A DNA stretch of 64,000 nt from Stenotrophomonas maltophilia D457 (GCF_000284595.1 NC_017671.1:405001-469000), one strand, 5' to 3'. Positions 36,078-45,191 are shown, numbered from the stretch's first letter. The notes: generated by a model from the letters alone, not told the origin. Numbers and translations: made by a program.

Positions 36078-36145
36078 AAAAAAGGGGACGGAGGGGATTA
36101 AGTCGTTTGTGCCAAAACGACTTAATCCCCTCCGTCCCCTTTTTT
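36078..36145. repeat. Perfect palindrome with 31-bp arms after bglX
   Basis: Arms of 31 bases (AAAAAAGGGGACGGAGGGGA...) flank a 6-base GTGCCA loop. A-run and T-run ends make it a bidirectional terminator. The arm sequence reads GGGGACGGAGGGGATTAAGTCG and its reverse. It begins four bases after the stop codon. It is unlike the SMAG elements: longer, perfect and AT-flanked. Confidence 0.9.
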
Positions 36146-36201
36146 GTGGTCCTCACTGTGGCGGCGCTACCATCGGGCCTCCTGTTCGATGGAGTGCGCG
36201 C

Positions 36202-36753
36202 ATGCGCCGGATGGCCTACCTGATTCCCGCCCTGCTGCTGGCGGCCTGTTCGCAGCCGGCGCCGCCGGCCGAGCCTGCAGCGGATGCGCCGCCGCCGATG
36301 GAGGCCAGTGCTGCTTCGACGCCTGCGGCTGAACCGGCGGCGCCGGCTGCCGAAGCCGCCGCTGCACCTGCCGCACCGGCAGCCGAGGCGGCCGCCGAGG
36401 ATGCGCGTGCGCGCATCGAGTCGCTGCTCGGCGATGCCGCGCAGTTCGAAAAGGTCTTCAATGCGTTCAAGGCCGCCGTGGTCGGCGGTGATCGCGCTGC
36501 GGTGGTCGAGGAAGTGCGATTCCCCTTGAACATCAGCGGCGGAAAGAAGATCTCCGGCCCCGGAGAGTTCCAGCGCAACTACGAGAAGATCATCACGCCG
36601 GAGGTGGTCAAGGCGGTGTCCGCGCAGGACTTCGGCAAGGTGTTCGTCAACCAGCAGGGCGTGATGATCGGCAGCGGCCAGGTGTGGTTGAGCGGCCAGT
36701 GCCTGGACCAGGCCTGCACGAAGACCGAGGTGAAGGTCATCACCATCCAATGA
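36202..36753 (+). CDS. Lipoprotein with Ala/Pro linker and a small C-terminal domain
   Basis: A 183-residue protein. The lipobox LLAAC ends a short signal peptide (MRRMAYLIPALLLAAC). Residues 17-70 are an Ala/Pro/Glu-rich linker. The C-terminal 110 residues (FNAFKAAVVGGDRAAVVEEV, then a FVNQQGVMIGSGQVWL stretch) look like an NTF2/SnoaL-like cone. The ATG at 36202 follows GGAG. Function unknown. A terminator follows. Confidence 0.78.
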   Translation: MRRMAYLIPALLLAACSQPAPPAEPAADAPPPMEASAASTPAAEPAAPAAEAAAAPAAPAAEAAAEDARARIESLLGDAAQFEKVFNAFKAAVVGGDRAAVVEEVRFPLNISGGKKISGPGEFQRNYEKIITPEVVKAVSAQDFGKVFVNQQGVMIGSGQVWLSGQCLDQACTKTEVKVITIQ

Positions 36754-36759
36754 ATGCAG

Positions 36760-36784
36760 ACGGCCCCGCGTGCGGGGCCGTTTG
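36760..36784 (+). terminator. Intrinsic terminator after the lipoprotein gene
   Basis: ACGGCCCCGC gt GCGGGGCCGTTT; a strong GC stem with only three T residues, so of moderate strength. Confidence 0.7.
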
Positions 36785-36790
36785 GCAAGG

Positions 36791-36863
36791 GTAGTGCCGG
36801 CCGCTGGCCGGCAACCGCAGGATGCCGGAAGGATCCAGGGTGCCGGCCAGCGGCCGGCACTAC
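36791..36863. repeat. SMAG pair between convergent genes
   Basis: GTAGTGCCGGCCGCTGGCCGGCA and an inverted partner ending in CACTAC, about 25 bases apart. The second ends one base before the stop codon of the minus-strand sugar dehydrogenase gene. Confidence 0.88.
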
Positions 36864-36864
36864 C

Positions 36865-38031
36865 TCAGGCCTTCGGCATGAGCTTCAGCAGGCGCGCCTT
36901 GCTGCCGTCTTCCAGCAGCCACAGCGCGCCGTCCGGGCCCTGTTCCACTTCGCGGATGCGCTCGCCCATGTTGAAGCGCTCGGCTTCGCGCGCGCTGTCG
37001 CCATCGAAGGCCACGCGCACCAGCGAGGTGGACGACAGGCCACCGATGAAGCCGCTGCCCTTCCACTGCGGGAACAGGCTGCCGCTGTAGATCACGAAGC
37101 CGGCCGGCGAGATCACCGGCGTCCAGGTCACCTTCGGCGCGGCGAATTCCGGGCGCGTATCGTGGTCGGGAATCGGCCGGCCGTCGTAATGGTCACCGTT
37201 GGAAACGATCGGGTAGCCGTAGTTGGCGCCACGCACGATCAGGTTCAGTTCGTCGCCGCCGGCCGGGCCCATCTCGTGCGCCCACAGCTTGCCGTTGGCA
37301 TCGAAGGCCATGCCGAGGATGTTGCGGTGGCCCAGCGACCAGACCTGTGCGGCCACCCCGCCCTGCGACGCGAACGGATTGTCGGCGGGCAGGCTGCCAT
37401 CGTCGTTGAGGCGGATGATCTTGCCGAGGTTGCTGCCCATGTCCTGGGCCGGATCGAACTTCTGGCGCTCGCTGGAGCTGATCCACAGCTTGCCGTCCGG
37501 GCCGAAGGCGAGGCGATGCCCGTAGTGACCCTCACCGCTGACCTTGGGGTTCTGCCGCCAGATCACCTTCAGGTCCTTCAGCTGGCCACCGCCGTTGGCA
37601 TCCAGTGCCAGCGTGGCCCGGGCTACGGCGGCACCGCGGGTATCCAGCGTGCCTTCCTCGGCATAGCTGACGTAAACGACATGATTCCGGGCGAAATCCG
37701 GGTGCAGGATGATGTCGCCGAAACCACCCTGGCCAGCATAGGCGACCTTCGGAACGCCGGTGATCTCGTGCTTCTGGCCGCTGGCCGGGTCCAGGTGCTG
37801 GAGCTTGCCGCGCTTTTCGGTGACCAGCAGGCTGCCGTCGGGCAGGAAGGTCATCGCCCAGGGCTGGTCGAAGCGGCTGACTTCGGTGGCGGTGAACGGG
37901 CGCTGGTCGGTGGCGGCAGAGGCCGCCGTGGCGGTCTGCGCACCGTTGGCGGCCGGATCGGCGGCATTGCAGGCGGAGGTGGCAAGGATCGGCACAAGGC
38001 CGAGGGCGAGCAGCAGGGGCGTGCGGGTCAT
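36865..38031 (-). CDS. PQQ-dependent aldose sugar dehydrogenase (YliI-like)
   Basis: A 388-residue six-bladed beta-propeller that oxidises the C1 of sugars with pyrroloquinoline quinone. The signal peptide ends in a lipobox-like sequence LATSAC, so it may be lipid-anchored. Propeller motifs are [36 protein letters not shown] (catalytic His region), [13 protein letters not shown], and GGDELNLI. Length matches YliI/Asd. No PQQ synthesis genes are in the window. It is convergent with the lipoprotein gene. Confidence 0.92.
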   Translation of the reverse strand: MTRTPLLLALGLVPILATSACNAADPAANGAQTATAASAATDQRPFTATEVSRFDQPWAMTFLPDGSLLVTEKRGKLQHLDPASGQKHEITGVPKVAYAGQGGFGDIILHPDFARNHVVYVSYAEEGTLDTRGAAVARATLALDANGGGQLKDLKVIWRQNPKVSGEGHYGHRLAFGPDGKLWISSSERQKFDPAQDMGSNLGKIIRLNDDGSLPADNPFASQGGVAAQVWSLGHRNILGMAFDANGKLWAHEMGPAGGDELNLIVRGANYGYPIVSNGDHYDGRPIPDHDTRPEFAAPKVTWTPVISPAGFVIYSGSLFPQWKGSGFIGGLSSTSLVRVAFDGDSAREAERFNMGERIREVEQGPDGALWLLEDGSKARLLKLMPKA

Positions 38032-38199
38032 GGGTATCTCCAGTGCGGGGATGCGGATGGCCGGGCTGTCCCTTGTATACCACCGGCACCGTGAGCGTCG
38101 TGGCCCGAAGGTCCTGCGCCCCCTGTGCGAGCGCGGCGGGATCGTCTAGGGTGGGCACGCCCGGGCAAAGCGTGCCCGCCTGCCTGCCAAGGACCTGCA

Positions 38200-38652
38200 A
38201 TGAACACTGCCATGCCCCACAAGCCGTCCACCGCCTTCATCGCCGCCTCCTGGGTGGCCCTGCTGCTGGGGGCGGCGGCGTACCTGATCGGCCTGTTCAA
38301 CGCCACGATGGCGCTCAACGAGAAGGGCTACTACCTGACCCTGCTGCTGTTCGGCCTGTTCGCGGCGGTGTCGCTGCAGAAGAGCGTGCGCGACCGCGTC
38401 GAAGGCATTCCGGTGAGTGGCCTGTACTATGCGCTGTGCTGGTTCGCGCTGCTGTCGGCGCTGATGCTGCTGCTGGTCGGCCTGTGGAATGCCACGCTGG
38501 CGCCGAGTGAGAAGGGCTTCTATGGCATGGCGTATGCGCTGTCGCTGTTCGGCGCGGTGGCGGTGCAGAAGAACACCCGCGACCTGATCGCCGCCGGTGG
38601 GGGCGAGAGCAAGCGCAGCGCGATCGTGCCGCCGCTGCCGGAACAGGAGTGA
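38200..38652 (+). CDS. YiaA/YiaB family inner-membrane protein
   Basis: A 150-residue protein made of two copies of the yiaA/B two-helix unit. Both repeats share the form [LF]xxGLxNAT.A..EKG[YF]Y ([17 protein letters not shown] and [17 protein letters not shown]), and both end with a charged [V/T]R[D]. The start at 38200 has AAGGA upstream. The family is widespread but of unknown function. A short charged tail faces the cytoplasm. Confidence 0.88.
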   Translation: MNTAMPHKPSTAFIAASWVALLLGAAAYLIGLFNATMALNEKGYYLTLLLFGLFAAVSLQKSVRDRVEGIPVSGLYYALCWFALLSALMLLLVGLWNATLAPSEKGFYGMAYALSLFGAVAVQKNTRDLIAAGGGESKRSAIVPPLPEQE

Positions 38653-38662
38653 TCGATCCGAT

Positions 38663-38747
38663 GTAGAGCCGGGCCATGCTCGGCTCAGTCGAGCGTGGCT
38701 CGACGTTACAGCCGAGGTGCGAGAGCCGAGCGTAGGCTCGGCTCTAC
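38663..38747. repeat. SMAG-type palindrome cluster
   Basis: GTAGAGCCGGGCCATGCTCGGCT, a middle arm (GTCGAGCGTGGCTCGAC), and a last element ending in GGCTCTAC. It lies between convergent genes. Confidence 0.85.
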
Positions 38748-38759
38748 AGAAGCCTGGCG

Positions 38760-39083
38760 CTATCGTGCCAGCCGCGGATCCGCCAGCTGTGCCTCCTCCC
38801 AGCCACGACGCACCGCATTGCGTGCCTGCGCCCAGTCCAGGCGGCTGCGGCCGCGTTCGTTGGCCCAGCGTGATTCGAGCTCGGCCTCGACCTGTTCATA
38901 GGCGCGGATCATGTCCTGTGCACGCGCGGCGTGGCCGATGCGATAGGCCGGCTCGTAGTCCTCGAAGAACAGCTGGTCGTCGTAGTACGGCTCGGCCGTG
39001 TAGCGTTCGCGCCAGTAGTTGCTGATCGCGTCGCGCGGCGTGCTGTCGTCCGGTACGCGGCCGGGGATCTGGTACTCGGTCAT
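38760..39083 (-). CDS. Conserved hypothetical acidic protein with a YDDQLFFEDYEPAYRIG motif
   Basis: A 107-residue protein without signal peptide or membrane segment. The centre has YYDDQLFFEDYEPAYRIG followed by an amphipathic helix rich in Glu/Arg (YEQVEAELESRWANE) and two more Trp-containing helices. The motif YxxAYRxG also occurs in small proteins of related bacteria that I believe to be stress-induced, but the family is not firmly recognised. The start at 39083 is preceded by a GGAGCC ribosome site. Confidence 0.72.
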   Translation of the reverse strand: MTEYQIPGRVPDDSTPRDAISNYWRERYTAEPYYDDQLFFEDYEPAYRIGHAARAQDMIRAYEQVEAELESRWANERGRSRLDWAQARNAVRRGWEEAQLADPRLAR

Positions 39084-39193
39084 GGAAGGCTCCGTTGTGG
39101 ACGTAGCCCGATCGTGCCTGTGTGGCGGTTAACGGCCCGGTCCGGCAGCGTGATCACCAGATCAATCCGCCGGGCATGGCCCGGCGCTATCGG

Positions 39194-40495
39194 TCATCCG
39201 GCATCGGTATCTTTTCGCGGCAGCGTGTAGATCACCGCGCCGATGGCGAACGCCACCAGCGCAGCAGCGATGTTCTGCCAGCTGGCACTGGCGAACAGCG
39301 CCAGGCACAGCAGCAGCGCCAGCACCGGAATCAACGGCCCGCCGGGCAGCTTCAAGGCGCCCGGGCGGTCGGCGTAGCGCTTGGCCAGTACCAGGACTGC
39401 TGCGGCAGTGCCGATGTAGGCGAACAGGCGCGTCGTCATCGACAGCAGGGCCAGCTGCACGAACGAACCGGACAGGGCCAGGCCGAGCGCGATCAGGCCC
39501 TGGCAGAGGATCGACGCGGCCGGGGTGTGGAAGCGTGGATGCACCTGGGCCAGGATCTTCGGGCCGTAGCCATCGCGGGCCAGTGCGAACAGGAAGCGTG
39601 GGCCCATCATCATCGTGTTGCTGTTGGTACCGAGGATGGAGATGGTGGCACCGACGGTCAGGATCAGCGCCAGTGCTTCGCCACCGAAACCGGCGGCGGC
39701 ATCGGCCAGCGGGGTGGCCGAACTGGACAGGCCGGCCAGCGTTCCCTGCGCCACCACCTGCACCGCGCCGTAGATGACGGTGACGGTGATGATCATGGTG
39801 ATCAGGGCGAACGGAATATCGCGGCGCGGATTGCGGTACTCGCCGGCGGCGGCCGGGATGTTCTCGAAGCCCGCGTAGGCGTAAAGCAGCAGCAAGGCGG
39901 CTTCGCCCATGCGCTGCAGGTCATGCGGGTCCGGGCGTTGGCCGGAGAAGGCCAGCTGTGGGTCGATGTGGAACGCACCGATGGCCACGAACAGCAGCAG
40001 CGGCAGCATCTTGCCGATCACCAGTACCACGCCGGTGCGCGCGGCCGAGCGCACGCCGATGATGTTGATGCCGGTGAGGAAGCCCAGCGATACCACGATC
40101 ACCGCGATGCGGCCCAGGCCGGCATCGGCCCACGGCCAGAAACGCGCAACCGCGTCGGCCAGCGCGTTGCTGAGCGCAGCGGCCGAGCTGATGCGGGTCA
40201 GCCAGATCATCCAGCCGATCTCGAAACCGGCGAAGCGCCCGAACGCCTCGCGTGCATACAGGTAGCTGCCGCCGGGTTCATCGAAGTAGCTGGCGGCCTG
40301 CGCATAGCACAGCACCAGCAAGGCCACGACGATGCCGGCGGCGACCACGCCCCACAGGCTGAAGGGGCCGAGCAGGGCGACGGTGGCGGCCGGCAGCAGG
40401 TAGATGCCGCTGCCGATCACATCGTTGATCGACAGGCCGACGATCTGCCAGCGGCTGACCGCGCGTTGCAGCTGCGGTTCGTCCTGCGTGCTCAA
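39194..40495 (-). CDS. APC family amino-acid permease
   Basis: A 433-residue inner-membrane transporter with about twelve helices. The first helix carries the substrate-binding GSGIYLLPAAT motif after LSINDVI, and helix 6 has LLLLYAYAGFENIPAAAGEYRNP, both typical of the APC superfamily. The chosen TTG at 40495 is preceded by GGAGA and overlaps the stop of the upstream L,D-transpeptidase gene, so the two are coupled. The substrate is not known; coupling suggests amino acids or small peptides released from murein. Confidence 0.9.
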   Translation of the reverse strand: MSTQDEPQLQRAVSRWQIVGLSINDVIGSGIYLLPAATVALLGPFSLWGVVAAGIVVALLVLCYAQAASYFDEPGGSYLYAREAFGRFAGFEIGWMIWLTRISSAAALSNALADAVARFWPWADAGLGRIAVIVVSLGFLTGINIIGVRSAARTGVVLVIGKMLPLLLFVAIGAFHIDPQLAFSGQRPDPHDLQRMGEAALLLLYAYAGFENIPAAAGEYRNPRRDIPFALITMIITVTVIYGAVQVVAQGTLAGLSSSATPLADAAAGFGGEALALILTVGATISILGTNSNTMMMGPRFLFALARDGYGPKILAQVHPRFHTPAASILCQGLIALGLALSGSFVQLALLSMTTRLFAYIGTAAAVLVLAKRYADRPGALKLPGGPLIPVLALLLCLALFASASWQNIAAALVAFAIGAVIYTLPRKDTDAG

Positions 40496-41259
40496 CGGAC
40501 GTCTCCGGCCAGCGCGGGCAGTTGCCACTGCGCCTGCAGGCGCTTGTACTCCGCGCGCGGCAGGAGCACGAAACGCGGCGCGTCCTGCGGCCGCAGCCAG
40601 TCCAGCAGTGCCTGCATGCGTTCCTGCGGCATGGCCGTGCAGCCGGCGGTGGCCTCGCCGGGCTGGCGCCACAGATGGGCGAAGATGCAGCTGCCCTTGC
40701 CGGGCTGGTTGTCCGGGTTGTGGGCGATGACGAAGCCTTCCCGGTAGCGCAGGTCGCCCTTGTTGTGCAGGTCCAGCCGCATCGGCTCGGTGGAGCCCTT
40801 GACCGCTGCATTGCCGACCTTCTTTTCATCGACGATGCGGTTGTAGAACGGCGAACCGGGCACGTCCATGCAGTAGCTGCTGTCCAGCATCGGCTGGTAG
40901 GGCATGGCAGTGCCGCGGCGGGTGACGGCATAGCCGAACGCACTGCCGAGCGCGAATATGCCGGCCGGGCTGCGGCCATCGCCTTCCTGCTTCTGCGGGC
41001 CATCGGCCTGCGCCGGATGCAGGCCCAGGCCCCAGGCGCTGCCGGTGCGGCCAAGCGCCACCGGGAACGCCTGGCCATGCGGGTGCCAGCCCTGGCCGTC
41101 GCGCACATAGGCCTGCAGTTGCCCCTGGGTGCTGTCCCAGCCTTCGCTGGTGACCACGATCAGCTGGCGCGCGCCATCCAGCGGCGCCGCGTGAACGGAC
41201 ACCGCCGCGGCGAGCAGCAGTGCGGTGGTGGCAAGGCGGACCAGCGATCTCATCAACAT
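40492..41259 (-). CDS. YkuD-fold L,D-transpeptidase family protein, secreted
   Basis: A 255-residue protein with a signal peptide (MLMRSLVRLATTALLLAAAVSVHA). The YkuD signature is present: the His of FVIAHNPD and SCIFAHLW, and the catalytic Cys in GEATAGCTAMP. Members cross-link or trim the peptide stems of murein, or attach lipoproteins; this YafK/ErfK-like branch can also act as a hydrolase. The gene overlaps the permease gene downstream and lies nine bases from the regulator gene, so the three form an operon. Confidence 0.9.
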   Translation of the reverse strand: MLMRSLVRLATTALLLAAAVSVHAAPLDGARQLIVVTSEGWDSTQGQLQAYVRDGQGWHPHGQAFPVALGRTGSAWGLGLHPAQADGPQKQEGDGRSPAGIFALGSAFGYAVTRRGTAMPYQPMLDSSYCMDVPGSPFYNRIVDEKKVGNAAVKGSTEPMRLDLHNKGDLRYREGFVIAHNPDNQPGKGSCIFAHLWRQPGEATAGCTAMPQERMQALLDWLRPQDAPRFVLLPRAEYKRLQAQWQLPALAGDVR

Positions 41260-41268
41260 GCGCTCCGG

Positions 41269-42117
41269 TCAGGAATCCAGCAGGTGGTCGATCCGCTCCA
41301 GGTTCACCGCAAGCTGCTGCTGGCGATCCGGATTGGTGTGGCAGAGCAGCACGAACAGGAAATCGAGCAGGGCGTGCATGGCGCTACGGTACAGCAGCTG
41401 CGCGACCTGTGGCGTGCGGTCGTGGGCGCAGACCGCCAGTGCCGCATCCGCATGCGCGCGCAGCGGGTTGGCGGTGTGGCGGGTGATGGAAATCACCTTG
41501 CCACCCATGTCCTGGAACTGTCGCGACAACTGCGAAAGCTGGGGCAGGTTGCCGAACTCGGAGAACATCAGCAGCGCATCGCCGGGGCGTGCGGCCGAGA
41601 GGTTTGCCAGCATCAGGATCGGATCGGTATGCGGCACCACCAGCAGTCCGAGCAGCGACAGCCGCATGGCGAACTCGCGGGCGAACAGGCCGTCGTCACC
41701 CAGGCCGTAGACGAACAGCTTTGGTGCGCCGTCGAGCAGCTGCACGATGCGCTCGATCTCCCCGCGTGGATTGGCCTGGCGTGTTTCCTCCTCGGCCTGG
41801 GCCTTGCTGCGGCGCAGGGCCTCGCCCAGGCGCTGGTAGTCATCGCCGCTGTCGGGTTCGTCGGGCGCCTGCTGCGGATCGGCACCGGCGCGGGCCACGT
41901 CCTGGCCGATGGAGTACTTCAGATCCGGGTAGCCCTTGAAGCCAAGCTTCTGGCTGAACTTCACCACGCTGGACTGGCTGATGCCGAGCGCGCTGGCCAG
42001 CTGCTGTGAGGAGTAGTCGCGCAGCAGGTGGGCGTTGTCGAGGATGAAGTCGGCGATGCGGCGCTCGATGGCCGACATCTGCCCACGCTCGGTGCGGATC
42101 TTCAGCAGGGGCGGCAT
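41269..42117 (-). CDS. RpiR/MurR family transcriptional regulator
   Basis: A 282-residue regulator. An N-terminal helix-turn-helix (about residues 1-75: RIADFILDNAHLLRDYSSQQLASALG and SQSSVVKFSQKLGFKGYPDLK) is followed by a SIS sugar-phosphate-binding domain (FVYGLGDDGLFAREFAMRL, and VISITRH). MurR in E. coli senses N-acetylmuramate 6-phosphate, so a murein-derived signal is plausible. I start at MPPLLKIRTERG; the frame is open farther upstream without homology. CATAA/TTATG at 42159-42174 may be its own operator. Confidence 0.92.
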   Translation of the reverse strand: MPPLLKIRTERGQMSAIERRIADFILDNAHLLRDYSSQQLASALGISQSSVVKFSQKLGFKGYPDLKYSIGQDVARAGADPQQAPDEPDSGDDYQRLGEALRRSKAQAEEETRQANPRGEIERIVQLLDGAPKLFVYGLGDDGLFAREFAMRLSLLGLLVVPHTDPILMLANLSAARPGDALLMFSEFGNLPQLSQLSRQFQDMGGKVISITRHTANPLRAHADAALAVCAHDRTPQVAQLLYRSAMHALLDFLFVLLCHTNPDRQQQLAVNLERIDHLLDS

Positions 42118-42158
42118 GCGGGGTGTCCGGGGGTCTGCAAAGGCGTTGCGGTTGGCCG

Positions 42159-42174
42159 CATAAAGCGAATTATG
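42159..42174 (-). promoter_or_regulatory. Candidate operator upstream of the RpiR-type regulator
   Basis: The inverted repeat CATAA / TTATG with a six-base spacer lies 42-57 bases before the start codon in otherwise GC-rich DNA. Related AT-rich palindromes are at 45192 and 45225. Autoregulation is inferred. Confidence 0.4.
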
Positions 42175-42552
42175 GGGTGGGTCGGGCGGGTGGGGATTGC
42201 GGGGGACGCCGCAAGTACGTCCGTGTAGGCTTGGCCGCCGCATCCATGCGGCGGACACCCCCGCAAGCCCCACCCGCCCGACCTTGGACACATCGCGCGC
42301 GTGCCAGCCGCGAAGGGATTACGGGGTAGGGCAAAAACAAGCGCTTCCACGCGTGACGTGGATCTACTGGGTGCAGCTGTTGCATTGGACGTTGAGTCCG
42401 CCTTGTAGCGAGCCGAGCACCGCAGGTCCGGCGAGGGCGAAGAGGCGCGGGTGTCTGAGCGCAGCGAGTTCCCGCGCCGTCCCTCGACGGGCCGAGGAGC
42501 GCAGGGAACCGGTGCGTAGCACCGGCTCGCGGCCGGCGGAGCGTTTCTTTTG

Positions 42553-42584
42553 GTTACTTTTCTTTTCGCGAAAAGAAAAGTAAC
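42553..42584. repeat. Perfect 32-base palindrome
   Basis: GTTACTTTTCTTTTCG and its exact reverse complement meet at CG with no spacer. The AT-rich stem stands in strong contrast to the GC-rich surroundings. It lies 48 bases from the end of the epimerase gene and could be a transcript end for minus-strand genes or part of a dispersed repeat. Confidence 0.9.
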
Positions 42585-42631
42585 GCGCGACCCAACGTCA
42601 GTGGCACGCAACGTCAGCCGCAAGGCAGAAA

Positions 42632-43726
42632 TCAACCCAGCATCTCCAGCCCGCGCACTTCGGTGATGCCCAGCCCCGGCACGTCGCTGATGCTGATCTC
42701 CGATTCGTTGAAATGCACGCCGCCGCTGACCGGATCGAACTGGCCCAGCGAGGGGCCGTCCAGATCGACCTTGGTGATCACATCGCTCTTGGCCACGGCC
42801 AGGTGCACGGCGGCGGCCACGCTGATGCTCGATTCGATCATGCAGCCGATCATGCACGGCACGCCGTAGATGCCGGCAATGTCGGCGATGCGGATCGCGT
42901 TGGACAGGCCGCCGGTCTTCATCAGCTTGATGTTGATGATGTCGGCCGCGCGCTGCTGGATCAGGTCCATCACCTGGCTCGGGCTGAACACGCTCTCGTC
43001 GGCCATCACCGGCGTGTTGACGCGGTCGGTGACGTACTTCAGGCCGCTGATGTCGGCCGCTTTCACCGGCTGCTCCAGCAGTTCAAGCACCACGCCGGCG
43101 TCTTCCAGGGTACGCATCGCATGCACTGCCTGCTTGGCGGTCCAGCCCTGGTTGGCGTCCAGGCGCAGCAGGGCGCGGCCTTCCACGGCGGCATGGATCG
43201 CCTTGACCCGTTCGATGTCCAGGCCGATGTCCTTGCCGACCTTGATCTTCAACGACTCGAAGCCGCGTTCGATCGCCGACAGCGAGTCGGCCACCATCTT
43301 GTCGATGTAGTCCACGCTGATGGTGATGTCGGTGGTGATCACCGGGTCGCCACCACCGAGCATCTGGTACAGCGGGGCGCCGTGCAGCTGCGCCCACAGG
43401 TCGTACAGCGCGATCTCCACCGCCGCCTTGGCGCTGGTGTTGCGCTCCATCGCGGTCTGCACCAGCGTGCACAGGTGGTTGAGGTTGACCACGTCCTGGC
43501 CGATCAGGCGCGGGGCGATGAAGTGGCGGATCGCTTCGATGATCGAGCCGTGCGTATCGCCGGTGATCACGGCGGTGGCCGGGGCTTCACCATAGCCGGT
43601 GTTGCCGGTGTCGGTGCGGATCAGCACGACCACGTCTTCCACGGTTTCCACCGTGCGCAGGGCGGTCTTGAACGGTGTCTTCAACGGCACGCGCAGCATG
43701 CCCAGTTCGATGGCGGTGATCTTCAT
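42632..43726 (-). CDS. Dipeptide epimerase (L-Ala-D/L-Glu epimerase type)
   Basis: A 364-residue cytoplasmic enolase-superfamily enzyme that inverts a dipeptide such as L-Ala-D-Glu to L-Ala-L-Glu so that it can be degraded. Catalytic Lys160 and Lys162 (SLKIKVG), metal ligands Asp190 (RLDANQGW), Glu218 (LLEQP) and Asp243 (MADES), and Lys267 (NIKLMKTGG) are present. The DxD at Asp321/Asp323 (VDLDGP), which holds the dipeptide amino group in this subgroup, is also present and supports the call. Its start overlaps the NlpC/P60 gene stop by ATGA. Confidence 0.94.
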   Translation of the reverse strand: MKITAIELGMLRVPLKTPFKTALRTVETVEDVVVLIRTDTGNTGYGEAPATAVITGDTHGSIIEAIRHFIAPRLIGQDVVNLNHLCTLVQTAMERNTSAKAAVEIALYDLWAQLHGAPLYQMLGGGDPVITTDITISVDYIDKMVADSLSAIERGFESLKIKVGKDIGLDIERVKAIHAAVEGRALLRLDANQGWTAKQAVHAMRTLEDAGVVLELLEQPVKAADISGLKYVTDRVNTPVMADESVFSPSQVMDLIQQRAADIINIKLMKTGGLSNAIRIADIAGIYGVPCMIGCMIESSISVAAAVHLAVAKSDVITKVDLDGPSLGQFDPVSGGVHFNESEISISDVPGLGITEVRGLEMLG

Positions 43727-45171
43727 TCAGGAGTCTTGGCCCGCAGGCGCTGGATGTTGGTGATGCGGTCGATGTAGCGGACGGTATCGCTGGCCATCAT
43801 CGGCTCCAGCGGCGTGACCGAAACACCATTGAGATGGGCCTGCACGCGCGTGCCGTCGGCACCGAACCAGCTGCCGCCCGCCGTATCGTGGATCACCCAC
43901 GTACGACCGTCGACGTGGCCGATGGCCATCATCACGTGGCCGGGGATGTAGACCAGATCGCCGACCTTCAGGTCGGTGACGGCACGGTCGCGCAGTGCCT
44001 TGCCGTCCTTGCCGGTGAACGGCAGGCGATCCAGCGCCGGGCTGACCGCCTGTGCACTGGTATTGCGTGGCAGCAGCACGCCGAAGCTGCGGTAGATCTC
44101 GGAGACGAAACCGCTGCAGTCGCGGGTGTCGTAGTCGTGGCCCCAACCGTAGCGCTCGCCGAGGAACTTGAAGGCCTGCTGCAGCAACAGGCGCGGGGTC
44201 AGGGCCAGGTAGTCGGCGGCGGTGTCCTGCGAGCGCGGCAGCAGGGCCGGTACCAGTTTCAGGCGACCATCTGCCTCGCGTACCGGCAGCTGCACCACCC
44301 ACGATGCGTGCGCCTGCTGGCCGTTCACCGGTTCTGACGCGGGCCAGTCGGCCAGCACCGGCAGGCGCACGCCCATGTCCAGCTGCAGGCGCGAGACACG
44401 CGGTTCTTCCGGGGTGTAGGCGGTCTGCGCGGTGGCACCGGTGATGATCCGGTAGGGTCCCTTCGCGCCGTAGCCGAGCACCGTGGCCTTGTCGCCGCTG
44501 GCGATGGCGTCGGCTTCGATCCACGCGCTGTAGCGCTCGCTGTGCACGAACAGCCAGCGGCCGTCGGCACTGCGGTGGACCACGGCGACCTTGTCGCCGG
44601 GGAACAGTGCCGATTCCTGGAAGCGGTCGATGTCGGTGTCACCGACGGTGCTGAAGACGCGCTCGCGGGTGGGGAAGGTGCGCAGTGCGGCACGCTTCAC
44701 CACCAGCCCGTAGGCCGGTGCCACCTGGGCGGGAATCGCATCAAGGCCGAGGTTGGCTTCGATCGCGCTGCGCAGGGCCGGCGCGATGGGCGTGCCCTTG
44801 TCGCTGTAGAGGGTGCGCGTGGGCCAGCTCGACAGCGCGGTGATGCTGGCACGCACCGTCGCCCCATCAAGCTGGGCTGGCAACGCCGCGATGTCCTGGA
44901 TGTGGCTGTCCTGCGCCCGCATCCGTGCGTTCTGTGCCTCGATCTGCGCGCGATCCAGGATCGGCGCATCGGCGTTGTCCAGACGCGCCGCCCAGTACTG
45001 CGGCGTCAGGTAGGCCTCGTGCAGGCCGATCACATAGGGCAGCGGTGCGCCGGGATCGGGCGCCGGGGCGGCCTGTGCAAAGGCCGGTGCGGCCAGCAGG
45101 CACAGGGCCAAGGTCAAGCGGCGCGGCCAATGCCGGTACCGTTCGCGGGAAGCCAGGCTCATGCGGTGCAC
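43723..45171 (-). CDS. Secreted NlpC/P60 endopeptidase with SH3-like domains
   Basis: A 482-residue periplasmic or exported enzyme that cuts the murein stem peptide, in this family typically the gamma-D-Glu-meso-DAP bond. A signal peptide ends near residue 35 (AFAQAA). Two SH3b-like domains (about 150-310) precede the C-terminal papain-fold domain, with catalytic Cys352 (DTRDCSGF) and His412 (IPGHVMMAIGHVDG). It is translated ahead of the epimerase with a four-base overlap: its product L-Ala-D-Glu is the expected epimerase substrate. The divergent promoter lies at 45172-45294. Confidence 0.94.
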   Translation of the reverse strand: MHRMSLASRERYRHWPRRLTLALCLLAAPAFAQAAPAPDPGAPLPYVIGLHEAYLTPQYWAARLDNADAPILDRAQIEAQNARMRAQDSHIQDIAALPAQLDGATVRASITALSSWPTRTLYSDKGTPIAPALRSAIEANLGLDAIPAQVAPAYGLVVKRAALRTFPTRERVFSTVGDTDIDRFQESALFPGDKVAVVHRSADGRWLFVHSERYSAWIEADAIASGDKATVLGYGAKGPYRIITGATAQTAYTPEEPRVSRLQLDMGVRLPVLADWPASEPVNGQQAHASWVVQLPVREADGRLKLVPALLPRSQDTAADYLALTPRLLLQQAFKFLGERYGWGHDYDTRDCSGFVSEIYRSFGVLLPRNTSAQAVSPALDRLPFTGKDGKALRDRAVTDLKVGDLVYIPGHVMMAIGHVDGRTWVIHDTAGGSWFGADGTRVQAHLNGVSVTPLEPMMASDTVRYIDRITNIQRLRAKTPE

Positions 45172-45191
45172 ACCCTCCTCGAATGCCTTGT

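Larger units (their letters stand above)
42118..42631. other. Intergenic region of about 510 bases with repeats but no gene
   Basis: It holds the candidate operator at 42159, a GGCCGCCGCATCCATGCGGCGG hairpin near 42230, a GTAGATCCACGC-type arm near 42350, and a GC-rich stretch (about 42400-42550) rich in short inverted repeats such as GAACCGGTGCG / CACCGGCTC. It ends in a perfect 32-base palindrome. No reading frame with a plausible product is present. Confidence 0.7.

Noticed and set aside
36013..36201. Upstream extension of the lipoprotein gene through the 31-bp-arm palindrome
   Set aside because: The extension overlaps the beta-glucosidase gene and the terminator-like palindrome. The ATG at 36202 gives a proper lipoprotein signal.
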